From Sipunculus nudus (taxonomy: Eukaryota; Annelida; Sipuncula; Golfingiida; Sipunculidae), in contig CM049322.1 of the NCBI GenBank assembly GCA_026874595.1, positions 58,096,386 through 58,160,385 on the forward strand: a DNA stretch of 64,000 nt, in the 5' to 3' direction. The notes under the pieces are model-generated. The model saw only the letters and a program-made list of their open reading frames with translations, was not told where the DNA came from and searched no databases. Below are positions 13,338 through 29,997 of this stretch, in pieces; the stretch's first letter is position 1, and every line of letters starts with the position of its first letter. The position numbers and the translations under genes are program-made.

Positions 13338-14184
13338 ATGGGGACTGCGACATTTCTTTTCCTGGTGTCAGTTTTGCTTTCGGCATGTTGTAAGTATAAA
13401 AACACTCAAATATTTTGATCTGATGTTGTTATCTACATAAGACATAAAATAATACAATAGTTGAGTAGCAAAAAAATAAAGAGAATCAATATACGTGAAC
13501 ATAGTTATCTGAGTTTATTGTTACGCTGTTATTATAGCCTTCTTCTTAACTGAAATTTTGGAGAATAAAAATGCAAAGTAATCATGTCATTTTGCCTAGG
13601 AGAGCTCCCATCATGGCCGAGTAATGAAACGTGTGCATTTATACATGCCCTTATAAAAATTGTACAAACCTTTTATCTCTTGAAAAAGAAATAACTGATC
13701 GTATTACATATATTTACCAATTTCATTTCGGAATTTTCATTTTATATTAACTAATTCTGTACATATTTTAGCCGCCAGTACATTCACTCATCGTTATCTT
13801 AATGGACGACCTGCGCCAACGCCATCTTGCTACATGTTCGTCACCACTAGACTCACGTGGCTCGAGGCATTGAGCTATTGCCGCCAGCACGGAGGACAAC
13901 TTGTCAGCATTGAGAGCAAGGGCGAGAACGACCATCTGGTCAGTCTCATCAAGAAACATTACAAAACGGATTGTTGGACAGGGGGGAACGACATATCTTC
14001 TGAGGACGTGTGGCAATGGGTGGCTTATCACAGCAAGTTATCGTTCACAGACTGGTACCCCGGTGAACCGAACAATCATGATTCCAAGGAACACTGCATG
14101 ATGTTGATGAAAAATTACAGCTGGAAATGGTTCGACGCGCCCTGTGGATGGAAACTTGCTTCCATCTGTGAGAAACCGTGTTGA
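13338..14184 (+). CDS. Secreted C-type lectin, two exons, complete
   Basis: Predicted join of 13338-13389 and 13772-14184, giving 154 residues. Exon 1 encodes a hydrophobic signal peptide (MGTATFLFLVSVLLSAC) and ends in phase 1 at T|GTAAGT. The intron ends TTTTAG at 13771, and the phases match. Exon 2 is one C-type lectin domain (about residues 37-154): ALSYC with GGQLVSIES (Cys54), WTGGND (86-91), EPN at 116-118, Cys126, WKWFD (136-139), Cys142 and ICEK (Cys150). Cys54-Cys150 and Cys126-Cys142 would be the canonical disulfides. Cys37, Cys85 and Cys154 are extra and could form further bridges or dimers. In this family EPN usually goes with mannose-type, calcium-dependent binding; the true ligand is unknown. 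The protein has no transmembrane segment, so it should be a soluble, possibly immune or mucus lectin. It is the only full-length copy in the array. Confidence 0.88.
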
Positions 14185-14189
14185 ATGAA

Positions 14190-14195
14190 AATAAA
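14190..14195 (+). promoter_or_regulatory. Candidate polyadenylation signals after lectin gene
   Basis: AATAAA lies 6 bp after the lectin stop codon. A second AATAAA at 14581-14586 is about 400 bp downstream and would give a more ordinary 3' UTR. Which one is used cannot be told from sequence. Confidence 0.45.
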
Positions 14196-14813
14196 AGTCA
14201 TCAGAATGGCACCCATGTAAAAAAGCAAATTAAAAAATTTGGTAAAGCAATATAATGTTTTCTTTGTATGCCATTTAGATGTGTATTTAAAAAAAAAGTT
14301 TTCTCCAATGTATGTTTTTTTAAACAGCTTTATTGCTTAAGCCAATCTGTTGATGATAGTTTTAAATGTGGTCCTTTACCTATCTACAACTTTATATTAG
14401 TTATATGAATTAATGAAGACAATTTTGTTAGCAAGCATTTGTTTTACAGTAATAATTATTTCACCTATTTGCAAACATATACATTCGACTAAAATGTGAG
14501 AAAATGAGACTTAATTTTTAATTTTTAAACCTTTGTGTTAAGCATAAGCTTGATACAGTTAATTTCGATATTCAAGATGTAATAAAGTTTCAATTATTTC
14601 TCCGATATGCTGTTATTGTTTTTTTCTTTCACAACTATGGTATACATAGAGTGTATTTAAATCAGGTGGTATGGGTATGTATGAATGTTTCTGTTGCTTG
14701 TTAAATGGCCAAGTACTAAATGACAGGCACAGCAGTGTAACCTGATTAAAATAAAGACGAAAGACCACAAAAAGACACTTTTTTTCTTGCCTTTTGTTTT
14801 TAAATTCTTTTTA
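14196..14813. other. Lectin 3' flank, probable UTR and spacer
   Basis: AT-rich sequence without an open frame of interest. At about 14712-14760 a stretch (GTAACCTGATTAAAATAAAG) resembles the AAACCTAATTAGAATAAAAAC segment in the leader before the Penelope-like remnant, so it may be a fragment of the same dispersed repeat. Confidence 0.4.
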
Positions 14814-15620
14814 GTAATATTAAAAAAAAATAATCGGAAACAATATTCACTACCCCCACCAAATATCTGGTACTGAACATAAAACAAGAACAATATATTT
14901 GCAAGCAACAAGGCAATAAACAAATTAAAACGGCTTGCAAATATATTTCATGGACACAACTTAGATAGCTACTTAAGACTAGAATTAAGAATAACTAAGA
15001 TAATTAATTACAATTGCTTGTTCAAGTGTTTTGTTATATTATACACAATATACTTACTATCTCGTCAGACAATACTCTCTGTTTCACCTCCTGTTATATT
15101 TACTTTGCTTCAATTTTTCTTACCAAAGATATGTTTGCATAATAAACGTTTGATTATTACTTAACTCATCACACAACGCCTCTTATCACCATATCCCTAT
15201 CAGTATTTTTATAATTTTTTTTAAGAATGGGCAATTACTTTTCTGGTATGTGTAAAAAAAGTTATATACAATTTCTAAGTTCGCCTTAGTATTCACATTT
15301 ATTTCTATATTACAGGATTTTGGTCAGGATGTTTTGAATACCGTATGCGATTCTTATCAATATTTCCATAATAACATTACTATGTTGAATTTTTCCATTT
15401 TCCATTGAAAATGTTCTATCACTCGAAACATGTCTTTCGTTATGCGTTTAAATATTAGCAGGATTGATATTTTTTAAAAATTCCCATTAGGTTCCTCTAG
15501 GACACTATCAATGTTTCACCGTGGTACATATTATACCATTTATACGCGCCTTGTGCCTGGCAGAGGAGACCCTTTCAGACAAGAGTCTGGTAATAAACCC
15601 CACAAATTCATTCAATTTTT
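14814..15620 (+). repeat. Dispersed ~800-bp repeat, copy 1
   Basis: Closely similar, in the same orientation, to 20459-21283. Shared landmarks are CAATATTCACTACCCCCACC near the start, CATATCCCTATCAGTAT, GGATTTTGGTCAGGATG, and the end CAGACAAGAGTCTGG followed by CACAAATTCATTCAATTTT. No coding capacity was seen. The defined right end with an AATTCATTCAATTTT tail suggests a non-autonomous mobile element, but no target duplication was evident. Confidence 0.75.
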
Positions 15621-16390
15621 TTTTGTCTAATAAAAATACACAATCCCTTAACTTTCAAAACAACTAGCAGACTGCAAAGTCCCTAATCCCTGGTGGTAAT
15701 GTGTGTGTGTGTGGGGGGGGGGGGGGGGAGAACACTCCCTACCCGCTGCTGTTGTAGCACTGGATAAACCTACCTTCCCTCTGCCAACATGGGAGTTAGG
15801 GTTGGGTAGCCGGCTAACAGCATATACAAGACTATCAGTCATGTTTTTGCCATTAAACAAAAAAAAAAAAAAAAAAAAAAAAAACCTCCTTTCCAAAGGC
15901 TAGATATTATGACTGCTACCACCGTAGTGTAAAATTTTCCCAATTGGGGGAAAGATATAACATTCTTGCCCTTTGACCTGGACCTCAGTTGGCCAGTTGG
16001 CCCTTTATGATAAGTCAGAATTTCTCCCTCTCTTGGACCAGACATGTGGACCCTATAAAAGGCTGACCCTGAGGCCAGCCAGGGTACGGCGTCTTATTCA
16101 CCTTGGAGTTGGTTTTACGACAGTGTCGGCTACCCAGGTGAAGAGCCACCCACTTCCAAAGAGCAGTCCTTTTATCTAGCCTGATAGGAATCTCTCTGTA
16201 CCAATAATAAGTTTAGATAATAATATGCAGTCCTGGTAATTTGAAGGTTTAGGCTCTAAATTTTATTCCGGTAAAAAAGTGTTATTTTATCTCTTTAAAT
16301 TGTGCGAGTGCATGTTGCCCAAGCCAAATTTCCTCCCAGAATAAATAAGTAGCTACAATATCATAGCATGTAAAACATGATCAGGTATTT
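15621..16390. other. Non-coding, homopolymer-rich stretch
   Basis: Contains (TG)n running into a G-tract (about 15699-15729) and an A-tract (about 15860-15883). No gene was seen; short open frames here are produced by these tracts. Confidence 0.55.
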
Positions 16391-16887
16391 TGCTCAGTGG
16401 CAATATTAGTATCGGGCGGTCCTTTCGCCCAATAATGAAACATTATGGAACTGTAGGATGTCTTAGCTACAAATACTAAAAATGTAGAAAGATGATTGCT
16501 CATGATTACGGTAAAGTTTGTTAGGCCCTGAGCTTTCATGGTTATTATAAAAAAAAATATAGTTTACTTGTGTTTGATTAAACAAACACTTCATGGCTCG
16601 CCACCTGAGTTGTTCTGTTGATGCAAATAATGATATAGCAAGATAATATCATGATCACAATGTTATATTTATTAGAAAGAAGTGATGTAGCTATGTCTTG
16701 TTGGAATACACGCCTGTGTATAAAATATACTAATTATAGAACACATATAGCCAAGTGACGAAACTTTGCATCGGAGGAGTGGTATTTCACATGACCCTAC
16801 GTTTATATATGTATGAAAATATCTCCTAAGTATTATTAAGCGAACAAAGAAGTGACGAACAGCCGTGTTAGTAGTTGAGGCGATAAA

Positions 16888-16966
16888 GGTAAAGATACAC
16901 AGTGACGCCTTTTAGATAGACTAACTAGTTTATTTACACAGTGTCACTGTTTATCTTTACCTTCGC

Positions 16967-17044
<78 letters not shown>

Positions 17045-17086
17045 AGTGTGTGTGTGTGTGAGGGTGGGTGTGTGTGTATGTGTGAG
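16888..17086. repeat. Hairpin remnant plus (TA)n and (TG)n tract
   Basis: GGTAAAGATACACAGTGAC (16888-16906) pairs with GTCACTGTTTATCTTTACC (16943-16961), one mismatch in 19. A TA tract starts at 16967, only five bases beyond the right arm, and runs to 17023; it is followed by TG repeats to about 17086. This is the shortened counterpart of the 40-bp-arm hairpin at 27651-27768. Confidence 0.8.
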
Positions 17087-17564
17087 TACATGCCATTACG
17101 CCATTTCATGTATACACCAGAAAACATGTCGACATAGCCTGAAGCAGAATCTTACAAAGCTCTGGGAACTTAGCAAATTGAGCATAATGTTGCCACATGG
17201 GAATTCTCAATACTGCAACACTTTTTTTCAAATGGTCACATAATTAGACACAAAATACGGGTGTGTCCCTAATCAGGGGATGTGAACTTTTAGGTACTTT
17301 TTAGACAGCCAATATAACAGGCAGACCTGAAATAACACCTTCGCGATGTATGCTCCAAATACACTCAAAGACATCCTACAAACAAAACATAACACAATAA
17401 AATAACAAATAATTCCCTGTTTACACAGGTAAGTTCCAATCGTGCGTATAGCCCCTACCCCGGGCCAAATGACCCAAGACCATGGACATAAATCTGGCGC
17501 TATATAATAAATGTCCTACGTCAGAGCAGTCTGTTGACGGCTCTCTCTCATCCGGAGCCACCGA

Positions 17565-17820
17565 TCATAACTCTCCGGCTGTCACAGCGCCACTATGTCT
17601 CAGAATCTTCCTGTTTCTGGCAGCTCCTGATACCGGTTGATTGCCTGCTATTGGCAAACATCCCCAAATTCCCTGCACTACTACTTCTAGTATCATCAAA
17701 CGGCACCCGCTGACAAGACTGTCCGTACGCTCCACAAGGCGCACTCTTAAATAACCGATCCGCCAATCCGACTGCAAAGCGCTTTTAACCGGTGAGACAC
17801 AACTGTCCACGCGGCCGCCT
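17565..17820 (-). other. GC-rich segment with eroded minus-strand frame, copy A
   Basis: The minus strand reads KRFAVGLADRLFKSAPCGAY, then a divergent stretch, then AGNLGMFAN. The copy-B counterpart (28098-28388) is an open 96-codon frame with KRFAVGPAGLLFESAPCGAY and AGNLGMFAK. In copy A a stop codon lies just before the KRFAVG part. The composition is clearly more GC-rich than its surroundings. It could be a degenerate exon of a duplicated gene or part of a mobile element; I recognise no family. Confidence 0.35.
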
Positions 17821-19700
17821 GTCCGTGTTCAGCTTTTTGCACGGGTGTTGATGTCATATCGACCCATATAGGCATAACAAATTACCGGAACGCTTCCAGA
17901 TACAAAAGTACAAAAAACAAGTGTACAGGTGCGTTGGATTATAACAAACTTCAAACTGCACTTGCCAGAAACCTGACACTAGGGTTCCCCGGCTGTTAGA
18001 ATCCAGACCAAATTTTATAAATAACATAACAAAAAATGGCCACAGTCCTCTGGTGACAGTGTGTAGTCAATATGAGATCATTTACGTCTTTCCAAGCGTT
18101 TAATTGTGTCTAAGCTGTTTCACTACTGTGGTATATTTATCTTTGTAATTTGTGGTTAGTCGTGGATCAAAGTTCAATCATTGGTCCATGCGTTACAGTA
18201 ATCAAAGTGTCTTTAATTAAAAATGTAAGCATTAAACGAACGGTTTTGACGACATAAGGGAAGCTTTTTTTCCCGGTGATTTTGATACCGGTCCTTTTGT
18301 TGCTGTCCATTTATCGGGTAAGCATAAATCAATAAAGGAAGGAAAACATCATTTATAAGGTTAGTTACCTGAATTGTAACGCAGTTGGGAGCCCTCGGAT
18401 ATCGAAAGGCGTATGACAGGAATCATGTGTACTCTGTCTTATTATATAAAATATAACCCATGAAGACCTTTGGTGTTGGGGCCAACGAACCCTGTCCTTT
18501 AGAATGTATATCATGCTCAAGTGACTGAACTCGATTTCAAAGGAAATGATATATCACCTCACGCCATGTGAACGCAACCATGAGCAAACCGCATTTGTAG
18601 TTAAAGAAAAAAAAGACCAAAGAGGACACCACCTAATACTTATTTCATATGCTGCTGTAAACTGTTCATATCTTATCTCATCACATTGAGAGTACCCCAC
18701 CCAACCCCCACCCCCCCCCCCCAAAAAAAAGAGTCAACAATAGGTATATTTCCAGATATTGATTGGGAAATAATACCGTAATGCATATATCGATATATAT
18801 CCATGCCCGTCACAATTCATGGTTTATGTGCCTACAACAAGTGAGCCCACCTGGTCACGCTGAAGGAGGACAACCATATCTCTCAGGACTGTGTCCTCTG
18901 ATAATGAAAACCAAATAAGCGAACGTACCGTCATCTGGATATCTCAAAGGCAACACCCTGAAATTGTTTACCGCTTTCGTGTCCAAAATGTTTGATCATT
19001 TTTCGCTGAATAAAAAGGTTATTCTGAAAGAGCTATAGGAATATTTGAAGATATTGCTTTTATTGTGTTTTTATTTTAACAATGTGTCGTTTTCAGGAGT
19101 TAGTTGTATTTAAGATGTAAATGGTACTTTAAACTAGTACAAGTCTAACCAATTATCAATGTTAAAATCATACTCACCGACATTCCCATTAGATTCATAG
19201 TATTTACCAATACGGTCACAACATAAGTATTAACACATTCACAATTTCGTCAGCACCAAAGTTACACTAAGGGTCTTCTATCTGGTGAGAGCAGCAGGAC
19301 CACTGCATAGCCAAAAAGTCGTTCGCTAAAAGGTCTGCCGAGGGACGGTCAGATCTTTACGCGACCCCATCATAGGGGGCACGCACTAAAGTTTTTCAGA
19401 GATATCACCATTTATTGAGAAAATATGTGTGTTTGTAGGTAAACATTACAGTCATTTCTTCGATAATATCAAACAAATGCTTAGTTCAAATTTTTATATT
19501 TATTTTTAGTTTTTGTAGTGTGTATAACTTACCGTGAGATGAGTTTGAATATGACTTTTTTAAATTTGTTTGATAATGCTATTTTATTAAATAATTGGTT
19601 TTAGATTTGCACTCGGCTTATAATTCATTTGCACTGTATACAAGTTACTGCGGTTAAGAAGAAATAAATTATTTTATTTGCTTCGGGATTCAATCATTGA

Positions 19701-20458
19701 GCTCCAATGCTAAGCAACAATGCAATCTTACACACATTGAGTGACGGTGCACGATATGAAGAGATGGATACGGTAAAACCATGGTCTCATCTAGGCTCTC
19801 TTTCATCTTTAGTTTTACGACCTTATTTAGTCAACGCGAGAAAAAGCCTCGAGAAGTCAGTCTCTGAGTGACGTGTGTAACATGCCATATATTATGCCAT
19901 TACCATCATACCGTCCCTTATTGAGGCCAATGAAACCAAATAATCGTGAGAATTCACACCTATGTGCAGAATCTAATCAGGGTTTTCTGCGTGACTGTGA
20001 ATTGCAGGTGTTAGATGACATTGTTTCAAATGATATTTTCTTTCATTTTATATTAAGATTAAAATGGTACTCGGGTTTCTTATGATAGTGTTCATGGCGG
20101 TCCGTTTGGGCGGTAATTACAAATAATATGGATGATATGTAGTATCCTCATACTCTAGTTAATATGTCAGCATAAAAGAATCCACCAGCAATCATAATAA
20201 AGAGGGAAATTAATGCCTGACAAAGCAATATTCGAGAAAAAAACATTTTATCTTCCTTAAATCATAATGTATAATATCTATTGTGAAAATGTGTGATATT
20301 ATCTTTATTACGACATAAATTAATGCTTCATCACTTAATAATTACAGATAATTTAGCTAGATTTTACATTAAATGCATTTTTTTATTAGGACGGGTTCAC
20401 CCCCGGTACAAATACGGTCAGATAATAACCGGCCAGTTCAAGTCATCATGCTACAAGT
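19701..20458. other. No gene seen
   Basis: AT-rich sequence between duplicated block A and the second ~800-bp repeat. Two short open frames (19873-20085 and 20293-20520) have no recognisable domain, and the second runs into the repeat. Confidence 0.45.
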
Positions 20459-21283
20459 TAGCAATATTCAAAAATAATCGAAAACAATATTCACTACCCC
20501 CACCAAATATCTGGTACTGAACATAGAACAAGAACAATATATATGCAAGAAACAAGGCATTAAACAAACTAAAACGGCTTATAAATATCTTTCATGGACA
20601 CAGCTTAGATAACTTCTTAAGACTAAGACTTAAGAATAACTAAGATAATTACTTACAATTGCTTGTTCAAGTGTTTTTTTTTTGTTATATTACACACAAT
20701 ATAATTACTATTTTGTCAGACAATACTCTACATTTTACCTCCTCTTATATTCACCTGGCTGCAATTTTTCTGACAAAAGATATGTTTGCATAATGAACGT
20801 TTGACTATTAAATAACTCCTCACACAACGCCTCTTATCACCATATCCCTATCAGTATGTTTCATATTTTTTTTTAAGAATCACCAAGTACTTTTCTGGTA
20901 TGTGTGGTTTAACCGTAAAAAAAGTTATATAGAATTTCTAAGTTCGCCTTGGTATTCATATTTATTTCAATACTATAGGATTTTGGTCAGGATGTCCTGA
21001 ATACCGTATGCGATTCTTATCCAATATTTCCATAATAACATTACTATGTTGAATTTTTCCATTTTCCATTGAAAATGTTTTATCACTTGAAACATTACTT
21101 TCGTTTTGCGTTTAAATATTAGCAGGATAGATAACTTTTTTTTAATTCCCATTAGGTTCCTCTAGGACACTATCAATGTTTCACCGTGGTACATGTTACT
21201 CCATTTATACGCGCCTTATCCCTGGCAGAGGAGACCCTTTCAGACAAGAGTCTGGTAATAAACCCCACAAATTCATTCAATTT
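20459..21283 (+). repeat. Dispersed ~800-bp repeat, copy 2
   Basis: Same orientation and the same ends as 14814-15620 (start CAATATTCACTACCCCCACC, end CACAAATTCATTCAATTTT). It differs by scattered substitutions and small indels. See copy 1 for interpretation. Confidence 0.75.
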
Positions 21284-27027
<5,744 letters not shown>

Positions 27028-27554
27028 TAAGTATCGGGCGGTCCTTTCGCCCCATAACAAAACATTATGGAACTGTGGGATGTCTGAGCTACAAATACTG
27101 AGAATGTAGAAAGATGAATGCTCATGATTACGGTAAAGTTTGTTGGGCCCTGAGCTTTTATGGTAATTATAAAACCGATAGTAAACCTGTGTTTGATAAA
27201 ACCAACACTCCATGGCACGCTACCTGAATTCTTCAGTTGAGGCAAATAATGATGTAGCAAGATAATATCATGATCACCATGGTATATTTATTAGAAGGAA
27301 GTGATGTAGCTATGTCTTGTGGGAACACACGTCTATGTCTAATACATAATAATTATAGAACACACATGGCCAACTGAGTGAACTTTGCATCAGAGGAGAG
27401 GAGTGATATTTCACATGACCCTCCGTTTATATATGTATGAAAATATCTCCTAAGTATTATTAAGCGTACAAAGAAGTGACGAACTTTAACACTCAGCAAC
27501 TGACATTCATGACCTCTAAATATAACCAATCCGTTTTTTTGGGGAAATGTTATT

Positions 27555-27557
<3 letters not shown>

Positions 27558-27621
<64 letters not shown>

Positions 27622-27632
27622 TTATTTATTTA
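27558..27632. repeat. (TA)n / (TTTA)n microsatellite
   Basis: A TA tract of about 60 bp followed by TTTA repeats, ending 18 bp before a long hairpin. Confidence 0.9.
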
Positions 27633-27650
27633 TAAGTGGTTAGTACTTGA

Positions 27651-27776
27651 AGCGAAGGTAAAGATAAACAGTGACGCCTTTTAGATAGACTAAATAGTTT
27701 ACTAGACAATGTGTAAATAAATAAGTTTGTCTATCTAAAAGGCGTCACTGTTAATCTTTACCTTCGCTATATATAT
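27651..27776. repeat. 40-bp-arm hairpin between TA tracts
   Basis: The left arm 27651-27690 (starting AGCGAAGGTAAAGATAAACA) is the reverse complement of 27729-27768 with one mismatch in 40. The loop is 38 bp. TA repeats flank both sides (27558-27617 and 27769-27776). The length and perfection of the arms suggest a fold-back element or extruding palindrome rather than chance. Confidence 0.9.
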
Positions 27777-28097
27777 GAGTGTGTGAGTATATGCCATTAC
27801 GCCATTTCACGTATACACCAGAAAAAATTCTGACATAGCCTGAAGCAGAATCTTACAAAGCTATGTGAACTAAGCAAATTGAACATAATGTTGCCATCCG
27901 GGAATTCTCAATACTGCAACACTTTTTCAAATGGTCACATAATTAGATACAGAATACGGGTGTGTCCCAAATCAGGGGCTTTGAATTTTCATGTACTTTT
28001 TAGACAGCCAAACCTACAGGCAGACCTGAAATTACACCGGGCAAAATGTCCCAAGACCCTGGACATAAATCTTGCGCTATATCATCAATGTCTTGCG

Positions 28098-28388
28098 TTA
28101 GAGCACTCTGTCGACGGCTCTCTTTCTCTCTCTCACTCGGAGCCACCGATCATTTCTCTCATCGTCTTCCTGTTTCTGGGATCTCTTGATACGGGTTGAA
28201 TGACTATCCTTGGCAAACATCCCCAAATTTCCTGCAGTACTACCTCCATTATCTTCAAACGGCACCCCCAGACCATACAGTCCATACGCTCCACAAGGCG
28301 CACTCTCAAACAACAGACCAGCCGGTCCGACTGCAAAGCGCTTTAACCTGGTGAGAAACAACTCTCCACGCGGCCGCCCGTCCGTCAT
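28098..28388 (-). CDS. Unrecognised GC-rich open frame, possible exon
   Basis: A 96-codon minus-strand frame in a GC-rich island: MTDGRPRGELFLTRLKRFAV at the start and AGNLGMFAKDSHSTRIKRSQ in the middle, ending after an Arg/Glu-rich tail. Two dibasic KR sites flank a ~45-residue Gly-rich stretch holding one Cys (ESAPCGAYG), superficially like a secreted-peptide precursor, but no signal peptide is visible. The homologous segment in block copy A has a stop and different residues, so coding status is doubtful. No family recognised. Confidence 0.25.
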   Translation of the reverse strand: MTDGRPRGELFLTRLKRFAVGPAGLLFESAPCGAYGLYGLGVPFEDNGGSTAGNLGMFAKDSHSTRIKRSQKQEDDERNDRWLRVRERKRAVDRVL

Positions 28389-29646
28389 CTGCTTTTTGCA
28401 CCGGTATTTATTTCATATCGACCCATCATATGCATAACAAAGCACCGGAACGCCTCCAGATACAAAAATACAAAAAAAAAACAAAACAAGTGTACATGTA
28501 AGCTGGATTTTAACAGACTTCAAACTGCACTTATCAGAAACCTGACACTAGGGGTCCGCAGTTGTTAGAATCCAGGCCTAATAAAAAAATAACATATTAA
28601 AAAATAGTCACAGTCCTCTGGTGACAGTGTGTGGTCAATTTGAGATAATTTATGTCTTTCAAAGCGTTAAATTGTACTTAAGCTTTTTCCCTACTGTGGT
28701 ATATTTATTTTTTGTAATTCGTGGTTAGTCGCTCATCAAAGTTCAATCACTGGTCCATGCGTTACAGTAATCAAACTATCATTAATTAAAAAAAATGTAC
28801 ACATTTAATGAACGGTTTTGACGACATAAGCCCCAAGAGAAGCTTTTTTCTCCCGGTAATATTGATGCCGGTCCTTTCATTTGTTCCTATCGATGTATCG
28901 GATCAGCATAAATCAATAAAAGAAGAAAAACACTTCATTTATAAGGTTAGCTAAGTGAAATGTTCCGCAGTTGGGAGCCCTCGGATATCGAAAGGTCTCT
29001 GATAATGAAAACCATAAAGGAAACGTACCGTCATCTGGGTATCCCAAAGGCAACGCCCTGAAATTGTTTACTCCTTTCGTTTACAAAATGTTCGGTCATT
29101 TTTTTGCTGAATAAATGGTTAATTGGAAATAGCTATATGATTATTTGAAGATATCAAAAACGATTTCTGTGTTTTTATCTTAACAATGTGTCGTTTTCGA
29201 CATAATCACCGACATTTCCATTAGATTCATAGTATTTATCTATAAAGTCACAAAATTAGCATGAACACATTCACAACGTTGTCAGCTCAAAAGTTATACA
29301 TATGTGTCTTCTATCTGTTGAGAGCGCGCAGGACCACTGAATAGCAGAAAAGTCGTTCGCTAAGAGTTTTGCTGACGGACGGTCAGATCTTCACTCGACC
29401 CTATTATAGGGGACACGCACTACAGTTTTAAAGATATATCATCATTTATTGAGAAAAAACGTTTGTCGCAGGTAAACATTACAGTCATTTATTCAATAAT
29501 AAAAAAAATACTTAGATCATATTTCTATTTTTATTTTTAGTTTGAGCAGTGTGTATAACTTACCGTAAGATGAGTTTAAATATGGCTTTTAAATTTGTTT
29601 GATAATGCTTTTAGATTTGCATTCACTTTTGCCTTGCATATAGCGT

Positions 29647-29997
29647 ATGTTTTTATGCGATACGTGTATAATTTTTTTTCATATGTATTGGAAGCGAACC
29701 AAAAACGGTAACCTCACGCTATATCTTCCCATTTATGTATTAAAATGTAATTTACTACTTAGTGTTGCCCGGATTGCGTATTTGACTTATCACAGTATGG
29801 GGATCACAGAATTACTTTCAATACCACCTAAGCAGACACTGTCAGCTCAAATGCATACCCAAATGTATAACGTGTTTACAAAAGGAATACCTGCGGAAGA
29901 AAGACCCTTTTGGCTATTTAACATGGCAGTGTTAAATCTGACGAATATACCACAGAGTGTTATTAACATGCCCATACGTCCAGGTATGCGCAACTGA
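29647..29997 (+). CDS. Unrecognised 116-codon open frame with splice-like edges
   Basis: The second half (from SMGITELLSIPPKQ to INMPIRPG) has balanced amino-acid composition, including AEERPFWLFNMAVLNL. It is bracketed by an acceptor-like TTATCACAG (about 29786-29794) and a donor-like CCAG|GTATGC (about 29980-29989). It lies just beyond duplicated block B. I recognise no domain. It may be an exon, a decayed transposon frame or chance. Confidence 0.22.
   Translation: MFLCDTCIIFFHMYWKRTKNGNLTLYLPIYVLKCNLLLSVARIAYLTYHSMGITELLSIPPKQTLSAQMHTQMYNVFTKGIPAEERPFWLFNMAVLNLTNIPQSVINMPIRPGMRN

Larger units (their letters stand above)
4763..13960 (+). repeat. Three-copy direct tandem repeat, 3066-bp unit
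   Basis: Units lie at about 4763-7828, 7829-10894 and 10895-13960, with the exact edge ambiguous within a 3-bp ATT. Every internal landmark recurs at exactly +3066. By eye I found only two differences: A at 5938 versus G at 9004/12070, and C at 6772/9838 versus A at 12904. Each unit contains upstream sequence, a signal-peptide exon and the first part of a C-type lectin exon. Left flank, right flank and junctions share only ATT, so this looks like microhomology-mediated tandem duplication. The very high identity means either a very recent event or an assembly artefact. Confidence 0.95.
16395..19700. repeat. Local duplicated block, copy A
   Basis: Collinear with 27028-29640 (copy B), and in parts with 31480-33640 (copy C) and 34690-36620 (copy D). 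Shared landmarks of A and B include CGGGCGGTCCTTTCGCCC, GAATTCTCAATACTGCAACA, CTCCACAAGGCGCACTCT, GCATAAATCAATAAA, GGGAGCCCTCGGATATCGAAA and AAAAGTCGTTCGCTAA. Copies differ by many substitutions and indels, so the duplication is old. No intact gene was seen. A GC-rich part (about 17560-17860) has a partly open minus-strand frame described separately. Confidence 0.75.
27028..29640. repeat. Local duplicated block, copy B
   Basis: Collinear with copy A (16395-19700) but shorter; it lacks, for example, the TG tract and several hundred bases around 18400-18880. It begins AGTATCGGGCGGTCCTTTCG, as in copy A, and carries the better-preserved version of the hairpin (27651-27768) and of the GC-rich open frame (28098-28388). 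Confidence 0.75.

Noticed and set aside
5050-13405. Sets of identical small open frames (for example 5050-5235, 5351-5599, 6370-6555, 6649-6834, 7064-7273) recurring three times
   Set aside because: They recur only because the whole 3066-bp DNA segment is repeated. They have no domains and ordinary AT-rich composition, and one overlaps the lectin signal exon on the wrong strand.
13901-14101. Second plus-strand frame inside the lectin exon
   Set aside because: Out of frame with the C-type lectin domain, which is clearly the coding frame.
15648-16045. Phe-rich and Lys-rich frames
   Set aside because: Produced by the A-tract near 15860 and the G-tract near 15715.
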